Counted from the stretch's first letter, positions 26,898-37,085 are shown. The stretch: DNA of 64,000 nucleotides from GW2011-AR15 sp964428335 (GCA_964428335.1 CAYRXW010000004.1:62001-126000); one strand, 5' to 3'. Program-made: numbers and translations. The notes: generated from the sequence alone by a model not told the origin.

Positions 26898-29213
26898 TTA
26901 TACCTTGTTGACTTTTAGGTCTTCTAGGTTTGTTGAGACAACTTCGACTTCGTCGCCGGATAGTTCATATTCCTTGTAATCTGCTAGGACATATGATGCT
27001 CCTCTTGTGTCTCTTGCTTCGTAGCCTGCAACTAGTAGTGCTGCTTTGCCGTTCCTATCGAAGTACTTGATCATTGCCTTTCCTTCTTCGAATCCTGCTC
27101 CACAGTTTTCTTTTGTTGCATCCATGACTTCCATAGCTAGTGTGTTAGCACATGGACCGCCTACGATGATCATGTTCTTGTTCATGCCTTCTGCATCTGA
27201 GTCAAGAACAGCCAGACCTACTTCGAATGCATTAACCTGGTATGCGTCTCCGCTTGCTGCTCCGCTTGTTATCTTTGCAGTCAATGGTGTTACGAATACG
27301 TTTGCAAATGCATCTTCTTCAGGTGCCCAAACCATAACGGATAGTTTTTCGTCGTTATCAAATTCTAGTAGTGTACCTTTTGCGGTTTTTGCTAGTTTGA
27401 CATCGTCGTCTCCGTCTTCTTTCTCTACGCCTGAGTATGCAACTGTTGTGTTGGTTAACTCTTCGTAGAAGATTTCATCGTCGTCTGAGTCCCATGTCTG
27501 GTTCAGGTAGACATTGTTTGCGTTCTGTTCGTCTCCTTTGTCTTCTGTGAACTTCCATGAGGTGTCTGTAAAGACCATTACACCTTCGAATTCAGTTTCA
27601 ATGCTTCCGCCACCATCTGAGACATACTCGATGTTGTCTGATGTGATGTTTAGTGTTGCTGAACCAAGTGAACCAATTGATAAGGCTTCCTGGTTTCCTG
27701 CGAAGCAGTTGATTTCTTCTGTGTACTCTTTACCATATGTTTCGTCAACGATTGTTGTTTCGTTTGTTGTTGAGTCTGCACAGTCTACTGATTCAAACCT
27801 AAGTACGTGTGCTTCTCCACCTGCTGTGGTGAATAAGATTCTTACGTTCTCTGGGTTTGATGTCTGGTGTACTGCAAGTTCTGCACTGTCTCCTGGTAAT
27901 AACAATGGTTCGTCATCGTCATATCCTAGGCCAAGTTCGCTTGTTGCGTCATTGTAGTGCCATGCAATTTCGACTTCTTCTCCATCCTTGTTTACAAAGG
28001 TGAAGGTTGAGTCTTCTCCTGTTGACTTCCAGTTCATTTCTTCATTGTCTGCTGTAACGCCTGCATATTCAACTTTCCATGAGCCAAACACTGGGTCTGT
28101 CCATGCGTCGCCTTCTGCTAGGTATACATCATCTGTGTCTACATCGACATCTACTGTGTATGTTACAGTAAATCCTGTCCAGTCGTTTGCTGTTCCCTGG
28201 AATGCAACTTCTGTACCGTCAATGGTATCATCGTTCATTGTTACTTCCTGTCCTTCTTCAAAGACAAGTTCAGCTGAACCAAGGCTTAATTCACATGCGT
28301 TTTCTCCTTCTGAGGCTGTCTCGATTACTTCAAGAACTCCTACTGATAGGTCGCTTGGGAAAGCGTCGCTTGTTGAGCCTTCTGAAATCCATTCAACGTG
28401 GCCGTTTACATCTACTCCACATTTTGTTCCGTCGTTACCAACGTCAACAACTGTGATTGTGTCTCCGCCAAATTCTAATGGGTGGTCCTGTGTTAACCAT
28501 ACAGTGCTATCTCCTGATGTCAGGGTAAGTGTGTCCAATAGTCCGCTACCATCTGAATCTGCGTCTGTTATTGTGTAGACTTTGCCCATGATTTCTAGCT
28601 TTGCGCCTGTGAAATCATCATCTGTTGCTGTTGAATCAAATGATACTGAATCATCAAATTCAAGTGTGTATGTGTATAGAGCGTCTCCGTCTTCAATTCT
28701 GACATAGTTTCCGCCCATTCCATCTTCAGGTGTGTACTGGTTGAAGTCAATGTTTCCGTCTGCGAACTGTAGTTCCTGGTCATAGTCTTCGTCTCCAGTG
28801 TTGTCTCCTTCGTCATCTTCGAAGGTACCCTGTGCTAATAGGTCTTCCATGTCTGTTTCGTCCAATACTTCTGGGTGAACATCGTATACGTCATCCCCGT
28901 AGTTGAACTTGTCTCCTGACTTCTCAACTTTAACACCATCATCTGTTGTTGGTGCTGTTGCGCTTCCGCTTCCTGCTGGTGTCTTTGCTGCTGCCTGTAG
29001 GCCTGCTGCAATGTCGACTGCCCCAAGAACGTCTGCTGAGTCAGCTACTGCTCCGACAACAAGTACTGTGTCGCTGAGCACTCCATCCTTAACGAATGGT
29101 TCTGGGTATGTGCCTAGGTCATATGCTGCCATGGCTCCCATCATTGTGGCTCCAAGCATTAGCGCCCCTGTTGAAAGGGCAGCTACTCTTTTAGCCCATG
29201 TTTTTGTTTCCAT
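26898..29213 (-). CDS. S-layer-type surface protein
   Basis: Likely main surface-array protein, 771 aa. It starts METKTWAKRVAALSTGALML, a signal peptide ending near AMAAYDLGTYP as in archaeal S-layer proteins of the Methanococcus/DPANN type. The mature part is extremely acidic and Asp/Thr/Gly-rich, with N-x-T/S sequons (NET, NIT, NQT, NTT). The C-terminus (VEVVSTNLEDLKVNKV) lacks a membrane anchor. Codon use is strikingly uniform compared with neighbours, fitting very high expression, and creates long open antisense frames that are not genes. A strong GGAGGTG ribosome site precedes the ATG. Lattice assembly is inferred, not seen. Confidence 0.88.
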   Translation of the reverse strand: METKTWAKRVAALSTGALMLGATMMGAMAAYDLGTYPEPFVKDGVLSDTVLVVGAVADSADVLGAVDIAAGLQAAAKTPAGSGSATAPTTDDGVKVEKSGDKFNYGDDVYDVHPEVLDETDMEDLLAQGTFEDDEGDNTGDEDYDQELQFADGNIDFNQYTPEDGMGGNYVRIEDGDALYTYTLEFDDSVSFDSTATDDDFTGAKLEIMGKVYTITDADSDGSGLLDTLTLTSGDSTVWLTQDHPLEFGGDTITVVDVGNDGTKCGVDVNGHVEWISEGSTSDAFPSDLSVGVLEVIETASEGENACELSLGSAELVFEEGQEVTMNDDTIDGTEVAFQGTANDWTGFTVTYTVDVDVDTDDVYLAEGDAWTDPVFGSWKVEYAGVTADNEEMNWKSTGEDSTFTFVNKDGEEVEIAWHYNDATSELGLGYDDDEPLLLPGDSAELAVHQTSNPENVRILFTTAGGEAHVLRFESVDCADSTTNETTIVDETYGKEYTEEINCFAGNQEALSIGSLGSATLNITSDNIEYVSDGGGSIETEFEGVMVFTDTSWKFTEDKGDEQNANNVYLNQTWDSDDDEIFYEELTNTTVAYSGVEKEDGDDDVKLAKTAKGTLLEFDNDEKLSVMVWAPEEDAFANVFVTPLTAKITSGAASGDAYQVNAFEVGLAVLDSDAEGMNKNMIIVGGPCANTLAMEVMDATKENCGAGFEEGKAMIKYFDRNGKAALLVAGYEARDTRGASYVLADYKEYELSGDEVEVVSTNLEDLKVNKV

Positions 29214-29681
29214 TTAGTTAACACCTCCGTGTTAAATGTTATTTTTGTTTTTTTGATTGTATTTGCTTTGTTACTTTAGTTTCACACACTGTTGTCTCTA
29301 TAAATCAATAATCGTATAGCTTGAGGGTCAAGTTTCCTTTATAAAGTTTTCGCATAGGAAGCCCTGTAGAGCCTGAAAGGAAAACTTACAAGCCTTGAAA
29401 GCTTTATTTTCACAAGAATCAGCCAGTAGTATCTTGCCAGTGAAAAAATTTGGAAAAAGAGCCATTTGGGCTGAAAATAAACAAGCTTTATAAGCACCCA
29501 ACTTGGTTTGGCAGAAAGCTTTATATAGGGTATTTTTTGGATAGTTCACAATCTCCTTAACTCCCTTATATATATAATATTGACTGTTTCATCCCTGCCA
29601 AAAGTTCATTGGAATATACTAATTAGGGGAGGAATATAGCAATAAGTGATATAAATACTGGATACTTCCTGTTTCCTGAAG
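29214..29681. promoter_or_regulatory. Long divergent region upstream of the S-layer gene and antiporter
   Basis: No credible gene in 468 bp. On the reverse strand a TATA element (TTTATA at 29299-29304) lies about 90 bp before the S-layer ATG, predicting a leader of about 60 nt with the GGAGGTG site. Further TATA-like palindromes occur at 29336-29346 (CTTTATAAAG), 29486-29495 (CTTTATAAG) and 29517-29527 (AAGCTTTATATA). An inverted repeat pairs AAGTTTTC (29344-29351) with GAAAACTT (29380-29387). On the forward strand GATATAAAT (29648-29656) is about 30 bp before the antiporter ATG. Multiple promoters for the S-layer gene are plausible. Confidence 0.5.
29222..29228 (-). promoter_or_regulatory. 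Shine-Dalgarno site of the S-layer gene
   Basis: Reverse strand GGAGGTG, 8 nt before the ATG. Such a full-strength site is unusual here, where many genes look leaderless, and fits a highly translated message with a leader. Confidence 0.7.
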
Positions 29682-30926
29682 ATGCATAAGTTCAATGAAA
29701 ATTTCCTGAAGATGGCAAGCTTTGTCATAGCCTTGCTTTTTATGGCATTGGTATTATATGTAGTAAAGGATAGCTTATTTGGCCATGTCTCTGAAGAGAA
29801 GAAGATACTATTTGAGATAGTATTTTTGCTTTTGATAACCGTGCTTGCTGAAGCGTTTGTGTTTTATTTCAAGACCGAACAGGTGATTTTGCTTATGCTT
29901 TTTGGGATAATGTTTAGCCCAAGTGTCCTTGGAAAATTAATACCTCAGTTCCCGACATTTTCAAACGAAGTCATACGTATTTTTGCTGAGCTTGGTGCAA
30001 TAATCCTGCTTTTCAAGGTCGGGCTTCATTCAAAAGTTGAGAAAGTATTCTCAAAAGCGAACCTGCTTGTAGCAGCTTCCGGGATCCTGATACCTTTTGC
30101 ATTCGGATATTTTTTTGCAATAGGCTCAGGCAATTTCAGCTATGCGATGTTTACAGGGGCAGCTCTGGCAGCAACAAGCGTTGGAGTTACTGTAGCCATA
30201 TTAAAAAACCTTAATGTGCTTGACAAGAGATTCTCTGAGATAATAATAGGAGCTGCAATAATAGATGACATACTTGCGCTTCTTTTGCTCTCCTTAGTAA
30301 AAAACATAGGCGCATCAGGGGAATCCTCAATATTAATAACAATAATATCTTCAGCCATATTCATAACTGGCGCAATAGTCACTGGAAAATACCTAATTAA
30401 TTATATAGACAGGAAAGACATGGGACCAAAAAGGTTCCTATTAAGCATAGCATACATGCTTTTCCTGGCATATGTAGCTGAAATCATAAGCCTTTCTGCA
30501 ATTGTCGGAGCATTTATCGCTGGATTGGTATTAAACAGCAGCAGGAACCTGCATATCCTGGAAGAAAAAAGCACTGGCCTTGAACTTTTGTTTACTCCTA
30601 TATTTTTCATCTCGCTTGGGCTTGTTGTAGATGTCTCTTCAATTTTCAGCGGGATTGTTCCGATACTCATAATAACTCTTCTAGCTGTTGCATCAAAGAT
30701 AATAGGCTGCGGCATAATGGCATTTGCAACAGGATCAGATGTAAAAGAAGCCCTGGTGATAGGGACAGGCATGGTCCCAAGGGGAGAAGTAGCACTTATT
30801 GTTGCATCAATTGGCCTTTCATCAGGAATCTTAAATTCAGGGCAATATTCGATGCTCTCAGCCATGGCCTTACTGACTTCATTTATCGTTCCACTTATCC
30901 TTCCAGGAGTCATAAAATCCATCTAG
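29682..30926 (+). CDS. CPA2-family cation/proton antiporter
   Basis: Monovalent cation:proton antiporter of the KefB/NapA type, 414 aa with about 12-13 helices. The paired acidic residues that bind the ion are in GAAIIDDILALLLLSL near residues 190-205, and the unwound-helix region is AALAATSVGVTVAIL near 157-171. Only the membrane domain is present; there is no C-terminal TrkA-N or USP regulatory domain, so gating by nucleotide is not expected. It probably exchanges Na+ or K+ for H+. The message is likely leaderless, with GATATAAAT about 30 bp before the ATG. Confidence 0.9.
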   Translation: MHKFNENFLKMASFVIALLFMALVLYVVKDSLFGHVSEEKKILFEIVFLLLITVLAEAFVFYFKTEQVILLMLFGIMFSPSVLGKLIPQFPTFSNEVIRIFAELGAIILLFKVGLHSKVEKVFSKANLLVAASGILIPFAFGYFFAIGSGNFSYAMFTGAALAATSVGVTVAILKNLNVLDKRFSEIIIGAAIIDDILALLLLSLVKNIGASGESSILITIISSAIFITGAIVTGKYLINYIDRKDMGPKRFLLSIAYMLFLAYVAEIISLSAIVGAFIAGLVLNSSRNLHILEEKSTGLELLFTPIFFISLGLVVDVSSIFSGIVPILIITLLAVASKIIGCGIMAFATGSDVKEALVIGTGMVPRGEVALIVASIGLSSGILNSGQYSMLSAMALLTSFIVPLILPGVIKSI

Positions 30927-30980
30927 TTTGTCAAAACCTTTAAAAATTAACCTTCTTAGCTAATCAGTTAAGGTGATTTA

Positions 30981-32261
30981 ATGCTAGATATCAAACTTTT
31001 AAGGGAAAATCCTGATATAATAAAGAAAGACCTGGAGAAAAGGAACAGGCCAGACCTTCTTGAAAAATTAAAAAGAGTCATAGTTGCTGACAGGGAATAC
31101 AGGGAATCATTGCAAAAGCAGGAGGAGCTTAGGAGACAGAGAAATACCTTGAGCGCAGCTGTTGCAAAATTAAAGAAAGAAGGGAAGAATGCTGATAAGG
31201 AACTAAGTGAAGCTAAAGAGATACCTGGAAAGATAAAGGATGAAGAAGAGCTGACACTGAAATTAAAGGCAGAAGTAGACCAGATAATGATGGACCTGCC
31301 AAACATACTTCACGATTCTGTCCCGATAGGTAAAGACGATACAGAAAATAAAGTGCATAAGGAATGGGGACATAAGCCAAAGTTTAAGTTCGAGCCAAGG
31401 AGCCATGTTGATATACTTGCAGAGAAAGATCTTGGGGATACTGAGAAAGCAGGCAATGTCTCAGGTGCAAGATTCTATTACTTAAAATCTGATCTGGTCA
31501 TGCTTGACTATGCACTTATGAAGTTCGCCCTTGACCATCTTCATTCAAAAGGCCTAATACTTATGGAACCTCCTTACATGCTAAGAAGAGAACCGTATGA
31601 AGCAATGACTTCCCTAGGGGATTTTGAAGAAGTGATGTATAAGATAGATGGAGAAGACCTATTCCTGATAGCTACAAGCGAACATTCGATTGGAGTGTAT
31701 CATCTGAATGAAGTGGTTGATGTGAAAAAGCTCCCATTGGTTTATGCTGGTATATCTCCTTGCTTCAGGAAAGAGGCAGGAAGCCACGGAAAGGATACAA
31801 AGGGAATCTTCAGGGTGCACCAGTTCCATAAGATAGAACAGTTCGCTTTCACAAGACAGGAAGAATCATGGAAGATGCACGAAGACCTATTGAAGAATGC
31901 AGAAGAGATATTCCAGAAGCTGGAATTGCCTTATCGTGTAGTCAATGTCTGCACCGGTGATATGGGAAGCATTGCAGCAAAGAAATATGACATCGAAGTA
32001 TGGATGCCTGTACAGCAGAAATACCGTGAAGTGGTCTCATGCAGCAACTGCACTGACTACCAGGCAAGAAGACTAAATACAAAGTACGATGAAGGTGGAG
32101 AGAGGAAACTTACTCATACTCTGAATTCGACTGCAATCGCCACTTCAAGAGCGATTGTGGCAATAATGGAGAACTTCCAGAATGAAGACGGCAGCGTGAA
32201 TGTGCCTAAGGCGCTTTGGCCTTATATGAATGGGGTAAAGGTTATTGGAAAGAAGGATTAA
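30981..32261 (+). CDS. serS: Seryl-tRNA synthetase
   Basis: Standard class II SerRS, 426 aa (not the rare methanogen type). The N-terminal coiled coil runs over residues 1-105 (MLDIKLLRENPDIIKKDLEK onward). Motif 2 is GISPCFRKEAGSHGKDTKGI near residue 257, and motif 3 is in LNSTAIATSRAIVAI near 378-392. It charges tRNA-Ser and supports selenocysteine charging where present. An AAGGTGA ribosome site is 8 bp before the ATG. Its 3' end overlaps the convergent 721-aa gene by four bases. Confidence 0.96.
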   Translation: MLDIKLLRENPDIIKKDLEKRNRPDLLEKLKRVIVADREYRESLQKQEELRRQRNTLSAAVAKLKKEGKNADKELSEAKEIPGKIKDEEELTLKLKAEVDQIMMDLPNILHDSVPIGKDDTENKVHKEWGHKPKFKFEPRSHVDILAEKDLGDTEKAGNVSGARFYYLKSDLVMLDYALMKFALDHLHSKGLILMEPPYMLRREPYEAMTSLGDFEEVMYKIDGEDLFLIATSEHSIGVYHLNEVVDVKKLPLVYAGISPCFRKEAGSHGKDTKGIFRVHQFHKIEQFAFTRQEESWKMHEDLLKNAEEIFQKLELPYRVVNVCTGDMGSIAAKKYDIEVWMPVQQKYREVVSCSNCTDYQARRLNTKYDEGGERKLTHTLNSTAIATSRAIVAIMENFQNEDGSVNVPKALWPYMNGVKVIGKKD

Positions 32262-34423
32262 TCGTGATGATACTGATCGTATCCTGAATCAATTTTTCCA
32301 TTTATTATTCTTATAAAACTTGCACCTTCATGACCTAGATAAAGCTTAATTTCTTTTTCAGTATTAGGAGCTATCGGAATCCTTATTGCATTGATCAATC
32401 CCCTTCCATAATTTATCTCCGGATGCGAACTCATGCCATCCTGATCGCCCATGATTTCTCTGTTTGAAGCGATGAGAGTCTCGATGTCTTTTTTTGATTC
32501 AATCGGTGAGAAGCCTGATCTTCTTTTGGGCAGCGACCTAATATTTTCCATAAGTGTTTTGTACCAACTAAAAGTAGCGTCGATAAGCATCTGGCCTTCA
32601 TAATGGCTGTATCCCTCACTCCTTAGCCTTTTCATCTGGCTTTCTGAAAGCTTATCAAGCATTATCTCATTAGTATATGTGAAATCGATGTCTTTATGGT
32701 GGAAATGCTTTTTCCTGGCTTTATGGATATTTTTAGTTGAGACATATTCCTGGAACCTTGAGACTGATTTTTGCGCTGAAGAATTTGAAAGATTTATCAG
32801 AACATTTTCAATATCATGGCCTTGTGCCCTTAGATAGACTGCATAGTTCATTATGGCTATGTACATCCCTTCATACCAGTCCGGATAAAGCTTATCCAGT
32901 AGGTCTATTCCTGGAACATCGTCAACAAGAAGCGCTTTTTTTACATTTGTGATTTTCCCTTCCCTGTTTCTAACTATGTCATCAACAACCATAAGGTTTG
33001 CTTTTGCAATCACTTCGCTTTCATGCTTTCCTTTTTTATATGGTACTGGCTCTTCCTCACATGGCGTTGAAGGAAAGCCGTCAAGCTGGAGCTTGACACC
33101 TAGTGTGAATATTTTAGGATGCATCGCATACAGGAGCGCAAAATCCCTCATAAGCCCTGGCTTAGTATATTTCTGGTAGAACATATTGGCATTGCCAAAG
33201 CTCATGCAATAGTTGTCCATCCCATCTGCAAGAATTGAAATAGGTGTCGCAAGGTCATATACCCTAAATCCAAAAATTCCCTTTTTCGCATCACTATTCT
33301 CAAGGACATTCAAAAGCTGTAGAGACATTGCTCCTTGTTTTTGCGAAGTGTTTAATCTCTTCTCCAAAAAGAACTTAAGGTCTTCGAATCCTTTCATTGC
33401 TTTAATTTCCGTGACATCCTCCTTTGTGTAAGGCTCGTGATCAAAAAGAGCTGTGAGCAGGATGTATTTGAATACCTGTGAATATAATTTAGTGCTGTCC
33501 CTGAAGAAGTCCGGGCTTTCTCCGTGGACTTCCCTGTACAATGCATGTATTCCAAAATCTGAAAGCCTTCTGGAGTAAGACCAAAAATCATATTGATGGC
33601 TAAAAATTGTTTCTAAAAATAATTTTCTGTTTGAAATTACTTTATCAATAAAAGCAAAGTCTTTCTGCTTTCTTTCATAATCATCGCTTCTGCTATGCGC
33701 CCACATAATGAAATGGTTATAAAAATAACTTTTTCCCTGTTCTCCTTTTGTACTTTGATTTTTGGCTACATGTTCCAGTAATGGCCTGAAATATGAGAAG
33801 AATTCATCTTTGGTCGGTAGGTTTCTTGACTCTTTTTCAAAAAGCCTTATATGTTCAGGCTCCTGTACTTTGTTTTCAAGAATCATTTTTATTGCTTCAG
33901 GTTCATTGATTGCAGCCTTTTTTCTTATTCTGGTTCCTATGCCAATTTCTCCCCTTTCTATTTGCACTGCAACTGTATATTGCATTGCTGAAAGGTAAAT
34001 TAAGTCATCAACTGTTAAATAGCCAAACATAGAATTAGTGCCCCTATATAGCCTTCCTGACACATCAAAATCTAAACCATATGATTTCACTAATTCTTCA
34101 AGCCTAAAAAATTTTTCCTTTAGCCCTTCTGCTGTTTTCCATAAAAATTTAGTTTTTTGAATAGTTTCATTTCCATGCGTATAGCTTGGATTTTTTAGCC
34201 ACTCCAGTAAATTCGAAAGAAGGAAAAACCAATAATCTCTTCTGCTACCAAAATAATCATATTGCTGGAGAACTCCTGATTGCGCTGCTCTACTTAATGC
34301 CAGGCTGTTGTCATTATTAAAAGCATTAAACTGGTGCTCCTCAATTTTTAATGCCACATTCAAATCTGGATGCGTATCTAAAGTGATGAAACCTAATGAC
34401 TGGACAGTATTTGGCATGCTCAT
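32258..34423 (-). CDS. Large paralogous family protein A1 (721 aa), unknown
   Basis: Member of a family I do not recognise, with two more copies directly upstream. The N-terminal 350 residues are mostly helical and poorly conserved. The C-terminal 350 share a motif series with the others: NYCMSFGN near residue 405, IAKANLMVVDD near 470, LLVDDVPGID near 500, SAQKSVSRFQEYV near 550 and SHYEGQMLIDATFSWY near 605-620. The second conserved Cys of the other copies (QHCID) is Leu here. No signal peptide or membrane helix. Its ATG overlaps the membrane-protein stop (ATGA, 34420-34423). A Cys-His-Asp catalytic site is possible but only inferred. Confidence 0.8.
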   Translation of the reverse strand: MSMPNTVQSLGFITLDTHPDLNVALKIEEHQFNAFNNDNSLALSRAAQSGVLQQYDYFGSRRDYWFFLLSNLLEWLKNPSYTHGNETIQKTKFLWKTAEGLKEKFFRLEELVKSYGLDFDVSGRLYRGTNSMFGYLTVDDLIYLSAMQYTVAVQIERGEIGIGTRIRKKAAINEPEAIKMILENKVQEPEHIRLFEKESRNLPTKDEFFSYFRPLLEHVAKNQSTKGEQGKSYFYNHFIMWAHSRSDDYERKQKDFAFIDKVISNRKLFLETIFSHQYDFWSYSRRLSDFGIHALYREVHGESPDFFRDSTKLYSQVFKYILLTALFDHEPYTKEDVTEIKAMKGFEDLKFFLEKRLNTSQKQGAMSLQLLNVLENSDAKKGIFGFRVYDLATPISILADGMDNYCMSFGNANMFYQKYTKPGLMRDFALLYAMHPKIFTLGVKLQLDGFPSTPCEEEPVPYKKGKHESEVIAKANLMVVDDIVRNREGKITNVKKALLVDDVPGIDLLDKLYPDWYEGMYIAIMNYAVYLRAQGHDIENVLINLSNSSAQKSVSRFQEYVSTKNIHKARKKHFHHKDIDFTYTNEIMLDKLSESQMKRLRSEGYSHYEGQMLIDATFSWYKTLMENIRSLPKRRSGFSPIESKKDIETLIASNREIMGDQDGMSSHPEINYGRGLINAIRIPIAPNTEKEIKLYLGHEGASFIRIINGKIDSGYDQYHHD

Positions 34424-34944
34424 AATAAAAGCCTCATAAAAATACTCCCAAGTGATATAAAGTAAATTAGATTGAATACAAAAAATGAAACAGGAGCTAT
34501 TGAAAACATGTCAGGACTGTCTCCCAAAAAGAAGTGAATAAGTGTTGAAACTATAAAATCTAGGAATGAAAGAATTATTCCAATCTGGGCAATAGGGAAA
34601 ATTAAAAAAGATGCAATCAGACTATAGAATAATAACTGGATTACCCAGATTACAGAAAACATATCAAAGTCAAGATTCATTATTTCCGGAATTAAATTTG
34701 CTGTCAGTATGAATATTATAACATAGTAAAATGGGTATGATTTAGCAATAAGTATCGTGAAAAAAAATATTGGTTCAAATATTAAAGGAAGCCTTGTCTT
34801 TATCCTTAAATATTTCACATATCCTCCAACAAGACATAATATAAGGAAAAGTGAAAAGCTCCTGATAAAAAATATAGATAGTCCTAGTCCAAAATATAAT
34901 GCGAAAAGTTTCCAATTCATATTCAGGGATTTATACTGTTGCAT
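34420..34944 (-). CDS. Small membrane protein (paralogue 2) coupled to family A genes
   Basis: Membrane protein of 174 aa with five or six helices, starting after 11 polar residues. It shares overall size and a C-terminal F-x-x-FN-x-I-x-F motif (SFFVFNLIYFISLGS) with the proteins at 12173-12748 and 56640-57188, though it is the most divergent of the three. It overlaps the 691-aa gene by 14 bp on one side and the 721-aa gene by ATGA on the other, so all three are almost certainly one operon. I infer that it anchors or transports something for the large soluble proteins; no motif identifies the function. Confidence 0.7.
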   Translation of the reverse strand: MQQYKSLNMNWKLFALYFGLGLSIFFIRSFSLFLILCLVGGYVKYLRIKTRLPLIFEPIFFFTILIAKSYPFYYVIIFILTANLIPEIMNLDFDMFSVIWVIQLLFYSLIASFLIFPIAQIGIILSFLDFIVSTLIHFFLGDSPDMFSIAPVSFFVFNLIYFISLGSIFMRLLL

Positions 34945-37006
34945 TTCTTCTCACCTGATTACTGAAAATTGATTGCTCTGCATTAATAGGCTTTCCAAGA
35001 TATTCATCAATATTCACTTCAACTCCTGCCATTAGCCCATTTCCAAAATTATATGCAGCTCTTGACGATTTATGCTTGAACAATTTGTCATTTGATTTCA
35101 TAAGTTCCTTAATTTGTCCCCTAGTCTCTGTTAATGGGCCATAAAGTTCTTCCTTTGTTTCAGGTATCAAACCTAAGTTTTTTTCCATAAAATCATACCA
35201 GCTAAACGTAGCGTCAATGCAGTGCTGGCCAACGTAATGTCTATATCCACCTTTTCTTAATTTCTTAATTAAGTCATTAGATACCTGTTCAGTCCTTATT
35301 TCAAGATTATAATCAAATCTTGCAATTCCATTTTCTCCATAGCCTAACTCAAATGATTTCATTTCCGGGCAATATGCTTCCTTTCTTGATTTTACAAAAT
35401 CAGAAAACTGCCTTACTGATTTTTGGGCTTTGCTTTGGTTAATATCAAATATAACATTGTCAATTTTCATTCCAGAATCTCTTAGGCCTGCTGCATAGGT
35501 CATAACTGCATGATACATATCCTCAATCCACCCCTCATAAAAATAACCAAGGCCATCTATTCCAGGGACATCATCAACTACCAATACTGTTTCAATAGAT
35601 TCCTTATCTCCAAGCCTTGTAACTTTTTCTGCAATGAAAGTATTAGCCTTTGCAAGGACTGCTGATTTAGTATAATCATCCATTATAGCTCTTAGTCCAA
35701 TTATCTTAAAAACTGAGTCATTCAAAATATAATCAATGCCAAAATCCCTTAGTGCAGCTGGCTGTACACCTATGTCCATGAATTTAAAATAGCTTCCACC
35801 TGAGAGACAGTAATTTCCCATAGCATCAAAAAAAGCTATAAAAGGGCTATTAAGAAGGCTTATTTCATATCCAAGCGTAATTAGTTTGTTTTCCCTTCTA
35901 TGGCTATGCCTATGATCATCCATTGCACCTAAAAGTCTTCTGGTGAAATTGAATCTTGGCTCATTTGGCAGATTTTTATCAAGATAATATGCAAGCGAGA
36001 CAGTGTTGCCTTTCTTCAGTTTGCCTAATTCCTCATTTTTACTTTGGAATTCTTCATCAAGCGGCCTACTGTATAAAAGCAGATTAAGGATTACTCTTCT
36101 CATTACGCTATATTCCTCATGGAAAATTTTTGTATTTCCAAAAGTTTTCCTATAAGCTTTTCTTACAAGAATATTTAAAAATTCATTTTCCTCTTCTAAA
36201 ATAAGTTCCCTGACTGCCTTGGCATTCACATCAATAAGATTCCTTACTTCTTCAATCTGAAAAGGATTTATTTCCCTAAATTCCACTGAAGGCTTTAAAT
36301 TATGATAAATGTCCCTTAAATTAGTATAAAATTCGCTAAAGCCTTTCTCCCCTTTTTTTGTCTGCTTCTTTAAATGATATCTTACAGCTTTCCCAAGGTG
36401 TGAAAAAGCCTGCATGTCCTGTGTATAAATGATTTTCTTGCTTTTTCTTTTTAAAAGGAGAACGTCTTCACTATGTTCTCTCTCTAATATTTCAGTCAAT
36501 GCAATAGTTTCATTAAATAATGCCTTTTTTCTAAGTTTAAGGTAGTCGTTCCCATGTTGCATAAGATATTCCTTTGCTGTGTATTTTTCAACCTCTTTTG
36601 CAACATTGAACTTATATGCACATAACAGCAAAAGTTCTTCAATATTCATTCCCATAAGATTAGAATTTTCGCTTAATGAAATACCGTATTCCTTTCTAAG
36701 CTGTTCAAAATCAAAGGGTTGTGATGTTGCCTTTTTCATGGATTTTTTAAAAAGTGGTGACTTATAATATGTGTAAAAATCGTTTGGCTTTTCATATTCC
36801 ATCGGATTTTTCAGCCACTCCATTACATCATAAATCAAAAACTTTAGAAAAGAGCTATCTTCCAAATCATCCGATTTTTCCAACCTCACCAGCGCCTCAA
36901 GAACTGAGTTATCCATGTCTATAAACCTGCCTACCATAGAAAAAAAGAACCTTTCGTACTCTACAAAATCGTCTACAACACCTTCTGCCCGGTTTAAAGT
37001 AATCAT
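34931..37006 (-). CDS. Large paralogous family protein A2 (691 aa), unknown
   Basis: Second copy of the unknown family. Conserved C-terminal motifs are MGNYCLSGGS near residue 397, LRDFGIDYILND near 425, AKANTFIAEK near 455, VLVVDDVPGID near 478, KAQKSVRQFSDFV near 525 and HYVGQHCIDATFSWYDF near 589. It is clearly closest to the 733-aa copy, with long near-identical blocks around ETKEELYGP. The N-terminal half is helical and basic. No transmembrane or export signal. Its ATG sits one base from a 29-bp promoter block that is repeated in front of the 733-aa gene, and it heads an operon with the membrane protein and the 721-aa gene. Confidence 0.8.
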   Translation of the reverse strand: MITLNRAEGVVDDFVEYERFFFSMVGRFIDMDNSVLEALVRLEKSDDLEDSSFLKFLIYDVMEWLKNPMEYEKPNDFYTYYKSPLFKKSMKKATSQPFDFEQLRKEYGISLSENSNLMGMNIEELLLLCAYKFNVAKEVEKYTAKEYLMQHGNDYLKLRKKALFNETIALTEILEREHSEDVLLLKRKSKKIIYTQDMQAFSHLGKAVRYHLKKQTKKGEKGFSEFYTNLRDIYHNLKPSVEFREINPFQIEEVRNLIDVNAKAVRELILEEENEFLNILVRKAYRKTFGNTKIFHEEYSVMRRVILNLLLYSRPLDEEFQSKNEELGKLKKGNTVSLAYYLDKNLPNEPRFNFTRRLLGAMDDHRHSHRRENKLITLGYEISLLNSPFIAFFDAMGNYCLSGGSYFKFMDIGVQPAALRDFGIDYILNDSVFKIIGLRAIMDDYTKSAVLAKANTFIAEKVTRLGDKESIETVLVVDDVPGIDGLGYFYEGWIEDMYHAVMTYAAGLRDSGMKIDNVIFDINQSKAQKSVRQFSDFVKSRKEAYCPEMKSFELGYGENGIARFDYNLEIRTEQVSNDLIKKLRKGGYRHYVGQHCIDATFSWYDFMEKNLGLIPETKEELYGPLTETRGQIKELMKSNDKLFKHKSSRAAYNFGNGLMAGVEVNIDEYLGKPINAEQSIFSNQVRRNATV

Positions 37007-37007
37007 C

Positions 37008-37036
37008 TATAAGTAGTAAAATTTACAATATATAAA
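37008..37036 (-). promoter_or_regulatory. Conserved promoter block of the 691-aa gene
   Basis: 29-bp block identical to that at 39289-39317 except for one base. It contains the TATA box (reverse strand TTTATATATTG) followed by AATTTTACTACTTATA, ending one base before the start codon. A looser copy (CTATAATAGAAAAATTTACA) lies at 37063-37082. TATA-to-ATG spacing predicts a leaderless or near-leaderless mRNA, so conservation right up to the ATG suggests a shared regulator site. Confidence 0.6.
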
Positions 37037-37085
37037 TCTTTCTGTATTTTATCGTCTATAATAGAAAAATTTACAAGTATGTTAA

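Noticed and set aside
27046..29217. Several long forward ORFs (up to 196 codons) antisense to the S-layer gene
   Set aside because: They arise from the biased codon use of the S-layer gene, are Ser/Thr/Pro-rich low-complexity, and have no start signals.
29328..29549. 73-codon reverse ORF upstream of the S-layer gene
   Set aside because: Cys/Phe-rich, no ribosome site, and it spans several promoter-like palindromes; more likely non-coding regulatory DNA.
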